64,000 nt of DNA from Pardosa pseudoannulata. Taxonomy: Eukaryota > Arthropoda > Arachnida > Araneae > Lycosidae. The stretch is from contig CM063505.1 of assembly GCA_032207245.1 (NCBI GenBank), forward strand, positions 179,518,109 through 179,582,108. The letters are read 5' to 3'. Below are positions 30,401 through 41,330 of this stretch, one piece after another. Numbering within the stretch: position 1 is the first letter of the stretch; the number at the start of each line of letters is the position of its first letter. The translations under genes and the position numbers were made by a program. The notes beneath the pieces were generated by a model, which was given only the letters and a program-made list of their open reading frames with translations, had not been told where the DNA came from and did not search any database.

Positions 30401-32771
30401 GTTCTCTTATTGGCCAGCAAGGCAATTTAATAGGATAAGTATTTAGTGAAAAAACCGGTATGATCTCATGTAAAATGAAGTCACAAAGAACATTTTATAA
30501 ATTTACGAAAATTCAAAACTTTGAACTAGTTAAAAAATATATGAATAAAGAATTTTTATATGGCCTATTCAGGTATAAGTATCAATTATATTGGTACAAT
30601 GTTTTATGATTCCAAGAATTTACAAAAACGTACGTCCAGTGTTATTTTAAGTGGACATTACAAAGCGATTTTTATAAATTATGTAAAGTAAATAAATTTT
30701 AAATAATAATTCTTAAAAAAGGAGGAATTTTTTAGCATGTTTTTAAAATGCTTCTTACGATTTAATTTTTTATAGACCCTTACTAACTTTTTACCAAACA
30801 CTCCTAATGTAAATTAAATTAAATCTGAGAATTCATTTTAAATTTCGACTTTATTTACATATTAATGCATATTAATTGGTGCAGAAATACCATAAAAACT
30901 CCAAAACAATGACTAAGGCATGGATCAATGGTGTTGAAAAACGATAGATCGTAAATAGTGTAGAATAAACACAGATACTTAAGATGCATTTACTCTTTAC
31001 TGAGTTATATAAAGCTCAAATTGAATTTTTAAACCCTCGTTTTGTATATTATAATTATTATTAATGTTATTATTTTTATAATTACTTCAGAACGTTTTCA
31101 CTAAATTTTCTTAAATTGACTAAGCAGTTAATATTTTACTACACAGATATTATGTTGCTTTTTTTACTGCCTCGATATTTTGTTATTTTTATTTTAACTA
31201 TGAATATTCATCATGCGTTTGTGATGTCGATATATCTTTCATTTTTGACAATGAAACATTAACTTTTTTAATGATCAATTTAGCCATCAAATATTTTTTC
31301 TTTAAAGTGAATCGGCTTTAAAGTATGAATGTTTTGATTCTGGTAAGACATTTACAATGCATTTTTCCTTTCTAATAATTTTAATTCTCCATCTGGTTAT
31401 TCAAAGAAAGTATTATTTCACAAATGGATGATCCATTTACAATAATATCACGAATAAAAGATTTTACAAAATAAGAATAAGAGCCTCATTTGTCCACCGT
31501 TGATAAAGGCTGTTGCTGAGCATAAATATTAGCTACATACAGCTACAAACTTTGGCAACAATAACATACACTAGCGTAGTAATAGTGGAAAACAAACGTG
31601 TTAGAACAAAAATGTAACAGTGAAATCACCTGGTGTAACAGTGGAAAGAATATTATTATTTTTAAGGCTTTTCTAACATCATACAATAAAGCATCTAAAA
31701 GCAATATTTATTTTATATTTAATATTTCTTTATATTCAAATATTAAAAAAGTTAGTCTCATCCTGTTTGGATCCACTGCTAGAAATAACCATTCCTCGCC
31801 CTTTCTAAAACTTGAAAACTATGCAAATGCATTTATTTAGATCTAGGTTACTTTTAACATGCTTGACGTGTCACACAAAAAGTGTAGAAAATATAAGTAA
31901 CTACCCAAACTTGAATAAAAGTTGTTTTTTATGTTTATTTATTTATTTATTTATTTTTATTTATTTATTTATTTATTTTTGCCCTCCCCACTCCTTTGAA
32001 ACTACGAGATTCTTCTGGTTAGAGAATCCTGTATTAAAACATGAAATATTTTACCTGCTCTTTCAACCTACTTTTTTAAAACTAAAATGTTGCATCTTTT
32101 TAAATTTACTGTATGGCAACCCAATATTTAATGTTCCGTAACCAGTCGTAAATGAAAACAAACACGGTTTTTATCGATTCACTCCCGTGTGATGCTTTTC
32201 TTTTTAATAGAGGCAAAGTTGAATAAAATTCATCGATAAAATAAGCTTGCACAAGTATACTTGACAGGAAAATTTATTAGTCGGGTACCTCGCGTGTTGA
32301 CAACAAAAAGAAAAAATTAATAAAAATAACCCAAAGTTATCTTTTTTTTTTTTCTCTTTGTTGTCAACATCGATATGCGTTTGTTATTGTTAGAAAAGAC
32401 ATTTAATATTTGTAGCTGCTTTCAAAAATTACTTTCAGATTCTACCTACGGCAGAAGAGAAGGTAGGAGCACTGTGTAGCAGTCTTAAAACTAGATAGCA
32501 CATGATGTCAGTATTGTTATAAAGATATCCTAAACATATTATATACAATATTTCTTTTAACAAAGAAAAAAACATTCATAATATTGAAAATGTCATATAA
32601 AAAAGCACAATAATTAGAAAATTCTCTAAAAAATAAAAGTTTCGTGGTAAAACTACAACAAAAGTAGACAATTTGAGTTGCATAATTTGACTGGGATTGC
32701 CAATATTTTTTTCTCTTTAAAATGCATGATATAAAACATCCTGATTAACTGATATTATTTCTTTCTCAAGA
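30401..32771. other. AT-rich non-coding DNA upstream of the GST-like exon
   Basis: No gene recognised. Contains a (TTTA)n microsatellite at about 31928-31979. It also has an inverted repeat with 12-bp perfect arms GTTGACAACAAA (32296-32307) and its complement (32357-32368). The sequence before 32772, TTTCTTTCTCAAG, resembles a 3' splice site, so a 5' UTR intron may end here. Confidence 0.5.
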
Positions 32772-32904
32772 ATGCCTCAATACAAGATCATCGATTACAC
32801 ATTCACAACCGCTGCCGAGCTTGCCCGAGCCATTTTGGAGTACGCTGGAGTGCCTTACGAAGATGTTCGATACGACAAGGACAAAGCCGGTGATGCAGAA
32901 AAAG
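32772..32904 (+). CDS. First coding exon of a GST-like protein (sigma / prostaglandin D synthase type)
   Basis: Begins MPQYKIIDYTF and continues AELARAILEYAGVPYEDVR, matching the start of the thioredoxin-like N-terminal domain of sigma-class glutathione S-transferases (pattern YKL-YF..RAE..R..FAYAGV.YEDVR). It gives 44 codons plus one base, then a good donor site AAAG|GTAAAT, so the intron is phase 1. A pyrimidine-rich acceptor-like sequence lies just before the ATG. In my alignment by eye the catalytic Tyr position holds Asp-Tyr, shifted by one residue, so activity is uncertain. GSTs conjugate glutathione to electrophiles in the cytosol. No intact later exon was found downstream in the window. 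It is either the start of a gene with long introns or a gene fragment. Confidence 0.6.
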
Positions 32905-32980
32905 GTAAATTCACTGTTTCAACCTGACTTTGGAAAAATTGAGAAGGAAATAATCAACTTATTTTATAGTATGTTCTAAC

Positions 32981-33073
32981 AGGCCAAGATTTATAAACAG
33001 CAAGGATCCATTAAATTTGTCGTGCCACTAAGAAATTCCTCAAGTGGTGTTTGTCAATGGAATTAATCCTACG
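32981..33073 (+). pseudogene. Decayed candidate second exon of the GST-like gene
   Basis: One frame reads RPRFINSKDPLNL, a stop at 33029-33031, then EIPQVVFVNGINPT. The second block resembles the G-x-P-V-L-x-V-N-G glutathione-site segment of sigma GSTs. The in-frame stop and the lack of a phase-compatible acceptor indicate a pseudo-exon. The resemblance is short and could be chance. Confidence 0.3.
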
Positions 33074-33204
33074 AGGTTGAACTTCTTTCTCTGATATTGA
33101 TGTAAGCGGGCATAACGCTTTTGAAAGGGATGGGAAATTACTAATTAGAAAACTTCAACATTCGCTTTTATATAATCTTAAACAAAATTAATAACAATTG
33201 TTAA

Positions 33205-33349
33205 GATGAACGATGGCCGAATGGCACTGAAGCTCGTGAGCCCGAATTCCGCTGCTCACATGGCTGTTTCGCTTTAAACAGTAGGTCCCAGTCTTATTAG
33301 ACTTCATGCAGCAAAACAGCAAACCGCAGCGTTCCAAACCAAACCAATT
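33205..33349 (+). repeat. Possible SINE fragment cut by the assembly gap
   Basis: Has an A-box-like TGGCCGAATGG at 33214-33224, followed by G/C-richer sequence unlike the surroundings. A clear B box is not seen, and the segment runs into the gap. Confidence 0.25.
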
Positions 33350-33449
33350 NNNNNNNNNNNNNNNNNNNNNNNNNNNNNNNNNNNNNNNNNNNNNNNNNNN
33401 NNNNNNNNNNNNNNNNNNNNNNNNNNNNNNNNNNNNNNNNNNNNNNNNN
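33350..33449. other. Assembly gap (100 N)
   Basis: Exactly 100 Ns. Confidence 0.99.
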
Positions 33450-34534
33450 CACCTGTACTAGGGCGTGGCAAATATGACATTTCAAACCCTATCACAGTAC
33501 ATTGATGGAATGGAGCCCAAAAGAAGACGATTCACCCCGAGTAGGAATAGAGAAAATTGAGGAATTTTTTCAAAATTCCTATAAAGAGTAGGGCTAAAAG
33601 GAATAACTTAGAATTATTTTTTAAATAAAAAACTGTAAAAATTCATTTTATTTATTATATTTCAAAAAATTCAACAAAACAAACAAAAATAATAAGTATG
33701 CAAAATATGCAATATAAAGCTATGTTTCAGAAATTGCATACCCATATTAGAATCATTCTAACATTCCCTTTTTTAAAACTAAATTTTATGGTAATAATCT
33801 TTGTGAATATTTTTAGCATTTCTGCAATTATTAAATTATTTCACTTAGCAGTTAAATATAAGTAGTATTTCATTTTTTATTATATTATGCATCTGTTCAG
33901 CGGATAATGTGTCAGCGAAATTTTAAAAACAAGCACTTTATTGAAAAAATTTTCCCAGAAACAAAGTAAACATCAGAAAATGTTTAATGTGGTATATAGA
34001 TCAAATGTTGAACATTTCAAGCAACTTAGATTTTAATTTTAAAAGAAAAAAGGTTTGGTAAGCCAAAAAGCAACAAAAATTCTTGTATTTGTTGCTGCTT
34101 AAAAGTAATGACAGCCTTTAACATAATAAAAAAAGTATTACCTACATTTTTATTGTAAGAATAAACTTTATTTGTGAAAGAGTTGTTTTGTGTTACTTTA
34201 ATTATCATTTGTAGGGTTATCAGTAATTTCATCAATTAAGTGAAAGAATTTGAAAAGATGAAAATTTATATTCCTTGCTTTACCTCCAATTTAAATCCTG
34301 ATTTTTTTTTTTTTTTTTTTACAAATGGCTATAGTGAAATGATACAGGATTTACACATCAGTGGCGCCCTCTACTTTAGTTGCCTGATTTGAGTAAAATT
34401 ACTTGTCCACTGTTTGAACTACTTGACTTGACCTGAACCATTTACAGGAGTCAAGTAGTACTTTTAACTTGACTGACCTACTTGACTCGTGTAAATGTGG
34501 TGTAACTCGTGAGTGCTTCTGTTGGATAATAATT
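33450..34534. other. Non-coding DNA
   Basis: AT-rich, no gene recognised. Near 34418-34489 the word ACTTGACT recurs several times, possibly the decayed left end of the mariner that follows. Confidence 0.5.
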
Positions 34535-34582
34535 TATGATTTTACGAAAGGACTCACTCCACAAGAATGCATAGAATCGCTT
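34535..34582 (+). pseudogene. Mariner transposase fossil, N-terminal piece
   Basis: Reads YDFTKGLTPQECIESL, a recognisable N-terminal stretch of a mariner transposase. The reading continues without loss of frame at 36111 (RETFGGEAPSEKTVYNWF) on the far side of a 1.5-kb insertion. This shows both pieces were one gene. Confidence 0.8.
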
Positions 34583-36108
34583 CCCAGCTAGCACAGAAAC
34601 GTTGGATTTTCGTTGGCTATAAGTTGGCTGTTGGTCTTTGGTTGGGTAAACGTTGAAAAGGGGAAATGAAGTGATGGTAATTAGTTGGCAAAATGTTTGG
34701 TTGGCCATCGGTAATTCTGAAACGTTGGCCAACCGTTGGGCCAATGTTAGAGATTTTCTGTTTATGCCTCTTGCACAAATATCGACATACCATTGGCTAA
34801 GAAATATAAAAGTAACCACCTATATCTACGAGCATGTGCAGAAGCTCCGCCAAAAGAGAAAGATGTGTATCAACCGCCATCTTTAGGGTTAACGCACCAT
34901 CGCTGCAGGATTTCAAATTTGCAAGGTAAGTTCTCTTGATATTTTTGTGTTCTATCATATATGCCCTCATTATTATTAATTTATTCCTGAAGAAAACGAT
35001 GTTCGGCTATCTGAACTGTAGTTTCTCTTATGTTTTTAATAGTAACATACCATTTACAAAAGCATATACACGGTGTTTTAGTACACTTTGATCTTTAATA
35101 CCTTTTAATACACTTCTTTAGTACAGATTTAAGAAAATAGCAAATTTTAAATCAATTTAAGATAGGTGACATAATTTTTTTAAAGTATGCTGATTTAAAT
35201 TATCGCTAGGTTACTTTTTGTGTCTTTTCTTAATAATAATAATAAAGTTGTATAATGATATGTAAATATTATGGATTTCACTTTATCATAGTTATGAAAC
35301 TTGTTTACTTTATAACTTAATTTTATTTATTAGATGTAATTATGTTTGCCTTTATTTTTTTACATATTCAAATCATCTTTGAATCATTTTAGAAAGCTAA
35401 AATGATAAAAGGAAATGGCTGTGGTAACATTAAAACATTTTATAATATATACTTTTCAAGTTACTTAGTTGTGTTTCAGATACCATGAAATTGTGAATCC
35501 AGAGAAAATGTAGAGAACTTTGGTAGATGGAAATGGTGGCCGAATTTAAATTTAAAAAAAAAATTGTAAATAAAAGAAAAATAACTAAAATATGTTTTTT
35601 TTTTTTTTTTTTTTTTTAAACCTCTGTTGTGTTGTGCTTTTCTGCAATTATCTATTCTTAGCTCTCAGAAGGGGAAATTTTCGTTTTTCTTATTTACGAA
35701 ACAGTTTGTATCGTTAAAAAAAATTAATACAGATTTCAAAGGAATAAATGGATTGCCGCAGAGTAAGTATTATATGAAATGTGTGGTATGGACTAAAATA
35801 ACCTATCTCATTCTTTTTATATATATTTTCTATTTTTCAACTCTTGCAAAATTTAAAAATGACTTATGTTATAAAAACATCAGCTTATTTCAAAGTAATA
35901 GCACATGCCCATTCTATATTATACACTATAGAAAAATAATAAACAGAAATAATAAACGCTGGCATTCCGTTGGCCCATCGAAGTATTACGTTGGCCCACC
36001 GTAGTATTGAGTTGGCAATATTTAAACAACCACCATTAGCCAACCATTAACCAACCGTTGGCCAACGTGTCATATCAACGTTGGCCCAACGTAACGTTAC
36101 TAGCTGGG
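34583..36108. mobile_element. 1.5-kb non-autonomous DNA element inserted in mariner
   Basis: Ends CCCAGCTAG and CTAGCTGGG form a short terminal inverted repeat. Next to both ends lie many copies of ACGTTGGCC-type words in both orientations (34598-34760 and 35960-36095). The flanks are TT on both sides, and removing the element plus one TT restores the mariner frame exactly, so the boundaries are firm. The 1526-bp interior is AT-rich and has no transposase; the frame at 35627-36004 has no known domain. The superfamily is not clear to me. Confidence 0.8.
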
Positions 36109-36110
36109 TT

Positions 36111-36933
36111 CGTGAAACTTTTGGTGGTGAAGCACCATCAGAAAAAACAGTTTATAATTGGTTTGTAGAATTTCGTCGTGGTTATGCTTCGGTCAATGAT
36201 GAATCTCGTGAAGGACGACCAAAATCGGTAGTAATTCCAAAGAACATCGATGCTGTGTGCAAGATGATTGTAGAAGTTCGGAATGTCAGGTCACAGACTG
36301 CAATACATTCAATTTTGCATGAACATTTAGCTGCTAAAAAGATTTGTTCTAGATAGATTCCGCACAATTTGACAGAATATTAAAAAGAGGCTCCTGCAAA
36401 TTAGTGTAAGGAAATGCTACAAAAATTCAAATTGGAAATGGCAAAATCCTTGTACAACATAGTTACAGATGACGAAACATGGATATATTCGTATGAGCCG
36501 GAAACTAAACAATAGTCCACTGTCTGGGTGTTTCAATATGAACGGAATCCCACGAAAGTCCGTGAACGAAGCATTTCCAAGATTGCTTGGTTCTTTTGCC
36601 TTACAGGACATATCGCAATCATCCTTTTAAAGGATCAAAAAACTGTTAACGCTAAATGGTATACAGAAAATTGTTTGCCAAAGGTCATTATCATTCTTCA
36701 TCACGTCAACTGTGTGGGAACTGACGTCAGTTCCCACACAGCACGTGGTTTTGATTATTTAAAGGATAAAAATATCGAATTAATGTCCCATTGCCCATAT
36801 TCTCCTGACTTGTCACGTAACGACTGTTTCATGTTCCCTTATGTCAAACAATAAATGCGTGGGCAGCGATTTTCATCATCTAAAAACGGCGTTGATGCCT
36901 TCCAAAACCATGTTTCTGAGATATCAACATCAG
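36111..36933 (+). pseudogene. Mariner transposase fossil, main piece
   Basis: Starts RETFGGEAPSEKTVYNWF, followed by EGRPKSVVIPKNIDAV and IHSILHEHLAAKKICSR. After a stop and lost residues, VTDDETWIYSYEPETKQ, LHHVN, SSHTA, IELMSHCPYSPDLSRND and FQNHVSEIS are still readable. It carries several stops, an in-frame deletion before IHSILHEHL and frameshifts. The second catalytic Asp is changed (HHDN to HHVN), so it is inactive. An insertion at the HHDN motif creates a perfect palindrome (36710-36741). The 3' end is interrupted by the 441-bp fold-back element. Confidence 0.88.
36710..36741. repeat. 32-bp perfect palindrome inside the mariner fossil
   Basis: Centre TGACGTCA at 36722-36729, arms CTGTGTGGGAAC and its exact complement. 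In intact relatives the residues on either side (HHDNA and SSHTA) are adjacent. Here about 18 nt are inserted and are an inverted copy of the right arm. Confidence 0.95.
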
Positions 36934-37374
36934 GTAGCCTTCACACTATGATAAATTGTTCAGCACTTCCTGATGGTTCCTTGGACAATGGTCTAAGGGT
37001 TGCATCCCTACACTGGGCTATTAAATGAGCCGAGCGTTTGGATTCGTCCATAGGGTCCACTGCTCTCAGAATGGAAAAATTGTTTCAAGGTCCCTCCACA
37101 CTATGGTCCACTGCAAGTCATTACCACCGTCTGGAGGGGGTAATCGAGGTCGATGACGGCAGATGATAAAATGGCCTAGTATGATTTCGGAAACGGTTTT
37201 TTTCCAAAGATCAAAAGCAGCCTGATGAGCAACTAAATTGAGCAGTAGACCCTTTGGACGAATCCACTCGCTCGGCTCATTTAGTAGCCCAGTGTGGGGA
37301 TGCTAATCATAAACCATCTCTCCAAGGTTCACCATCAAGAAATGACGAACAATATGCCATAGTGTGGAGGCTAC
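36934..37374. mobile_element. 441-bp fold-back MITE with 5-bp target duplication
   Basis: Long imperfect inverted arms of about 130 bp (36934-37068 and 37239-37374), starting GTAGCC and ending GGCTAC, separated by a ~170-bp loop. ATCAG lies directly outside both ends (36929-36933 and 37375-37379). The arms share CACACTATG, TGATGG, ACTGGGCTA and GAGCCGAGCG blocks. No coding capacity; it is mobilised, if at all, by a transposase in trans. Confidence 0.88.
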
Positions 37375-37379
37375 ATCAG

Positions 37380-38206
37380 AGATTCACCAGAAACTGGGAG
37401 AACCAATCAAATTTCACGGCTTCGTGGAGATCTGTACAACCAGTATTCTAAAGAGATTAAAGCGAAACACCTCATGCATCATCTTTATTCTAAAGCCCAA
37501 TTCATTACAGCCGCAGACGATTTTATATATCGTCTGTAATTACAACTGTTGCCTTACAATATACTATATTATATATACTACATGACACGTGCTATAGAAT
37601 TTTAGGAAATAGATCAATGAAATTTCATGGCTTAAAGAATGGATACTAGTACTAAAATATGATGTGTGGCTGAAATTATATTAATTTTCACATTTTTTCT
37701 TATATTTTAAAAATGTTTTTACATATTTTTGGTAGTTGCTTTGATTTTTTATAATGACAAGACACAAAAAGCTAAAGGTCTTTAACTTAGATCATAAAAC
37801 AGTCGTCAAAACACTGTTATAAGACTATGCGGCTCCCAGATACGCTGGTTGCGTTTAAAAGTAATGGACTGACATTATATGTTTATGTGGTTTGTAACTT
37901 ATGGTTTACAATTGTGGTATGGGCCCCGTATAAGTAATATAGTTGATTCTTGAGAAATGGCGTTGTAAGGTTCAACTTCATTCTGCTTTGATGAGGACGA
38001 GGTTTGGTTTCGGAAGTTGACTGTTCTCTTAAATATTCAGCCAATGAAAGAACTATAGACTTACCATTACAATCCCAAATTTCCCTAACATGTACATTGA
38101 CACATTTACGAGAATTACTCTGAAACTTAAAATTGCAGCCATAAAACGTGAATTAGCTGTTATATGAAGACTATCCAAAAATAGTTTTACTTTTGAAGAA
38201 AGAACA
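37380..38206. other. Non-coding DNA between the mariner fossil and the CLP1 upstream region
   Basis: May include the mariner 3' end up to about 37560. A short inverted pair AGACGAT/ATCGTCT occurs near 37516-37537. No gene recognised. Confidence 0.45.
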
Positions 38207-38275
38207 TGGCGTCCGTGACAGGACTCGAACCTGCAATCTTCTGATTCGAATGGAGATTATTGCGGTGGGTCTCGC
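38207..38275 (-). pseudogene. tRNA-Arg(TCG) pseudogene with encoded CCA
   Basis: On the minus strand the 3' half is well kept: anticodon TCG, variable loop AGATT, T-arm GCAGG-TTCGAGT-CCTGT with all five pairs, acceptor strand CACGGAC, then G and CCA. The 5' half is damaged: the D-loop lacks about three bases, two anticodon-stem pairs are lost, and no matching GTCCGTG strand is found. The encoded CCA suggests it came from a mature tRNA by reverse transcription, since animal tRNA genes normally lack CCA. It lies about 120 bp upstream of CLP1, on the opposite strand. Confidence 0.7.
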
Positions 38276-38397
38276 CTTTCAAAATAAATATCCCCCAAAC
38301 TAAATGGTCGTGACCTTATGGACTGAGTAAATCAACCAGTAGTAGGCTAAATTCTTCATATCCGAAAACTCAACTTCTTCAATAATAAGTAATAAAA

Positions 38398-39681
38398 ATG
38401 GCGGAGGAATCAGAGGCAACCGTGGATTCTGATGCTCAAGAATTTAAGCTTGACGAACTTACAGAATTACGATTTGAAGTTGAGGCAAACTGCAAAGTAA
38501 CACTAGAACTGAAAAGTGGAACAGCCGAAATTTTTGGTACAGAATTAGTGAAAAATAAAAAGATCACGTTTTCCAACTGTGAAAAAATTGCTGTGTTTAC
38601 ATGGTATGGATGTACGCTAGATTTAGTAGGAAAGCCAGAAGTTGCATATGTTGCCAAGGAAACACCAATGATATTTTATGCCAATTTACACGCTGCTTTA
38701 GAACAAATGCGCCAGAAGGCTGAAAAAGACGATATGAAAGGCCCTGTCGTCTTAGTTACTGGACCATCTGATGTGGGAAAGACCACACTGTGTAGAATAT
38801 TGCTGAATTATGCTGTACGGTTGAATAGAAGACCTGTATTTGTTGATTTAGATGTTGAATTGTCATCAATATCTATACCTGGAACACTTGCTGCATTACC
38901 TGTGGAAAGAGTTGCAGATGTTGAAGAAGGTTTTTCATCTACAGCACCATTAGTATTTCACTATGGTCATGTAAGTCCAGGTAACAATATTATTTTGTAT
39001 AATACTCTAGTATCTAGAATTGCTGAAATTGTCCAAACCCGAGCAATGGAGGGTAATAGGAGAGCTGGCATTAGTGGTTCAATTATTAATACCTGTGGAT
39101 GGGTGAAGGGTGAGGGTTATCAATCTATAAAGCATGCTGCCTTAGCCTTTGAAGTAGATGTAATTTTAGTTATTGATCAAGAGAGACTTTACAATGAATT
39201 AGTTCGAGATATGCCAAAATTTGTTAAAGTTGTATTTGTACCAAAATCTGGAGGTGTTGTTGAAAGAAGTCAGCAAGCTCGAGCAGAAAGTCAAGACAAT
39301 CGCATCAGGCAATATTTCTATGGTTTAAAGACACATTTATATCCACATTCATTTGATGTCAAGTTTTGTGATGTTAAAGTTTATAAAATAGGTGCACCAT
39401 CATTACCCGATTCTTGCATGCCTTTGGGTATGAAAGCAGAAGATAACAGAACTAAGCTTATGCCTGTTCAAAATGGACCTAATTTATTACATCATGTTCT
39501 TAGTGTAAGCTTTGCTGAAACTATTGAAGAAGATGTAATTATCACTAATATTGCTGGTTTCATATGTGTAACTAATGTTGATATAGAAAGACAGACTATT
39601 ACTGTGCTGGCTCCACAACCCAGACCTTTACCCAAAACAGTTCTTTTAATGGGGGATATACAGTTTATGGACACACACTAA
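38398..39681 (+). CDS. CLP1: CLP1, polynucleotide 5'-hydroxyl kinase / pre-mRNA cleavage factor II subunit
   Basis: 427 residues without intron, full-length against the animal CLP1 family (~425). CLP1 is a nuclear RNA 5'-OH kinase; it works with the tRNA splicing endonuclease and in 3'-end cleavage of pre-mRNA. The N-terminal domain (~1-105) includes ELRFEVEA and AEIFGTEL. The kinase domain has the P-loop GPSDVGKT at 122-129, DLD at 150-152, PADVEEGF-like [20 protein letters not shown] and DQERLYNEL. The C-terminal domain holds [31 protein letters not shown] and a conserved end [17 protein letters not shown]. In most animals DLDV is followed by GQG; here residues 154-156 are Glu-Leu-Ser. An AATAAA signal lies at 39693-39698. 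There is no poly(A) tract or target duplication to prove a retrocopy. The Met used is the first in frame, in context AAAATGGCG. Confidence 0.97.
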   Translation: MAEESEATVDSDAQEFKLDELTELRFEVEANCKVTLELKSGTAEIFGTELVKNKKITFSNCEKIAVFTWYGCTLDLVGKPEVAYVAKETPMIFYANLHAALEQMRQKAEKDDMKGPVVLVTGPSDVGKTTLCRILLNYAVRLNRRPVFVDLDVELSSISIPGTLAALPVERVADVEEGFSSTAPLVFHYGHVSPGNNIILYNTLVSRIAEIVQTRAMEGNRRAGISGSIINTCGWVKGEGYQSIKHAALAFEVDVILVIDQERLYNELVRDMPKFVKVVFVPKSGGVVERSQQARAESQDNRIRQYFYGLKTHLYPHSFDVKFCDVKVYKIGAPSLPDSCMPLGMKAEDNRTKLMPVQNGPNLLHHVLSVSFAETIEEDVIITNIAGFICVTNVDIERQTITVLAPQPRPLPKTVLLMGDIQFMDTH

Positions 39682-39692
39682 TATCTGTATTT

Positions 39693-39698
39693 GTAATA
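39693..39698 (+). terminator. CLP1 polyadenylation signal
   Basis: AATAAA 11 bp after the CLP1 stop codon, the first such hexamer on the coding strand. The 3' UTR would be very short. Confidence 0.55.
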
Positions 39699-39719
39699 AA
39701 CTATATTATTGTTTGATAT

Positions 39720-40989
39720 TTTTAAAAGCAAGATTTGTATTTTAATTTTCAATAGGTTTATAAATATTCTAATTTTTATATGCATTATGTAAAATTGCTG
39801 TTTTTTAAGTGACCTTACCATTGTGATAAAGGTATGTAGCTTATTCTATTAAATTCATTTTTCACTTGCATGTTGTGTATTAGCGGCATTATTCCTTTTT
39901 TCTTTTGGTTTTTCTTTGGCTAGTTTTTGTACAGCAATATAAAAAAACTATAAATTTTTTTTTATCATTAGGTAAATTCCCAATTCCGGGGGCCCCGCTG
40001 CCATGTTTTTGGCTCTATTTTTGTACAAGTGATCGCGAAATTGTCGCCAAGTGATGTTTACAATTTGTGTATTAAGTTTATACCCGATCTCAAAGCATAT
40101 TTTGAACAAAAAAAGGGTTTGATATTTTGTTAAGATGAATACACATTTAAATTTGAGTTTTTAATATATTTAGAGGCGCTTTTGTACTGCTTATTAAACT
40201 AAACAGCACAGAATTTTTGCAATAAGTGCAAATTAAGCAAAATATAAGCATTAGTTGGTTATATTTAGGCAATTATGCATATAAAATATTTAGTTATATT
40301 TATAAAATACGGTTGCTATTTAATGAAATTATTTTAAAACTATCAAATGATTAAATAGTTATAAAGTACGGTACAAATTACTTCTGGAAATTATTAGCTT
40401 AAAATGGAAATATAAGAACGGAGTAAATGTTTTAAATAAATAATAAATTTTTAGCTTAAAATTCTGAAGATAGTAAGGGAGTGAAATAATTTTTCTTATC
40501 TAAGTGAGGTAAAGCTCCCCTTGATCATCCGTAACAATAACGGTAGAGAGTCGTAATAAAATTACTTTTATTACTCAGCTTATCACTTTTAACAATGTAG
40601 ACACTTTTAACACTGTAAAATAATACAGTTTAAAAATATTTCTTCATCATTTTGTATTAAATTAAGACACAATTTTGAATAAAGTTCAAAAAGCAGTAAA
40701 TAAAAAAATATAAATGTGAATTATAACATCACTTGTTAATCTTCGAAAATTAAGCATAAAATATAAAATAAATAAAGCGCTAACCTAATTTAAGTATCCT
40801 GAGTTGTTGGTAGATTTACACGTTTGATCTAATTTAAAAAATCCTGAAAAGGATCTTGCGGATTTTCTTTCATTTTTCTCCACATAAATTCACAAAGGTA
40901 CGAATCAAATTGATCTTCACACTTGCGAACTGTAAGGAGGGATCTCTTAACTGAGCGAACGAAAAAATGAAAAAACGAAAAAAAATATA
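39720..40989. other. AT-rich non-coding DNA downstream of CLP1
   Basis: No gene recognised. A small G/C-rich patch lies near 39980-40005. Confidence 0.55.
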
Positions 40990-41330
40990 AGAGCTCAGGC
41001 AAAATGGACAAACCTCCAGAGCACAGCCGAAATGGACAGACTTGAAATGGACGCTAGAAAATCCAAATTCAGCGGTCTTGGAGTATTGTTAGTTACAGGA
41101 ACCAATAAGGGTCAGATATTCAAATCACGTGTCATTTCCCCCCAATACCCTAAAATAAAGGCTTCGATTGACACCCCCACCTTTTTTAGGGGGTGGTGGA
41201 AGAGTCCGAAAAGAAGAGCAAGGTTTGCCAGAAAATAGAGTTCTAGAATTTGGCGATATCTCCCACGCTTGGCGTCCCCACCGAACCCGGTTCCGCAGGC
41301 CCCCCAAACTTGGAAATAGCCTATCATTAG
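40990..41330. other. G/C-richer island, probable repeat fragment
   Basis: Stands out from its AT-rich surroundings, with C- and G-runs near 41140-41210 and CCACGCTTGGCGTCCCC near 41262. Overlapping frames on both strands have no known domain. Likely a transposon fragment, unidentified. Confidence 0.35.

Noticed and set aside
35627..36004. 125-residue frame as transposase of the 1.5-kb element
   Set aside because: No helix-turn-helix or catalytic motifs, and far too short.
37254..37585. Overlapping frames next to the fold-back element
   Set aside because: They cover the right arm of the inverted repeat and its flank; no homology.
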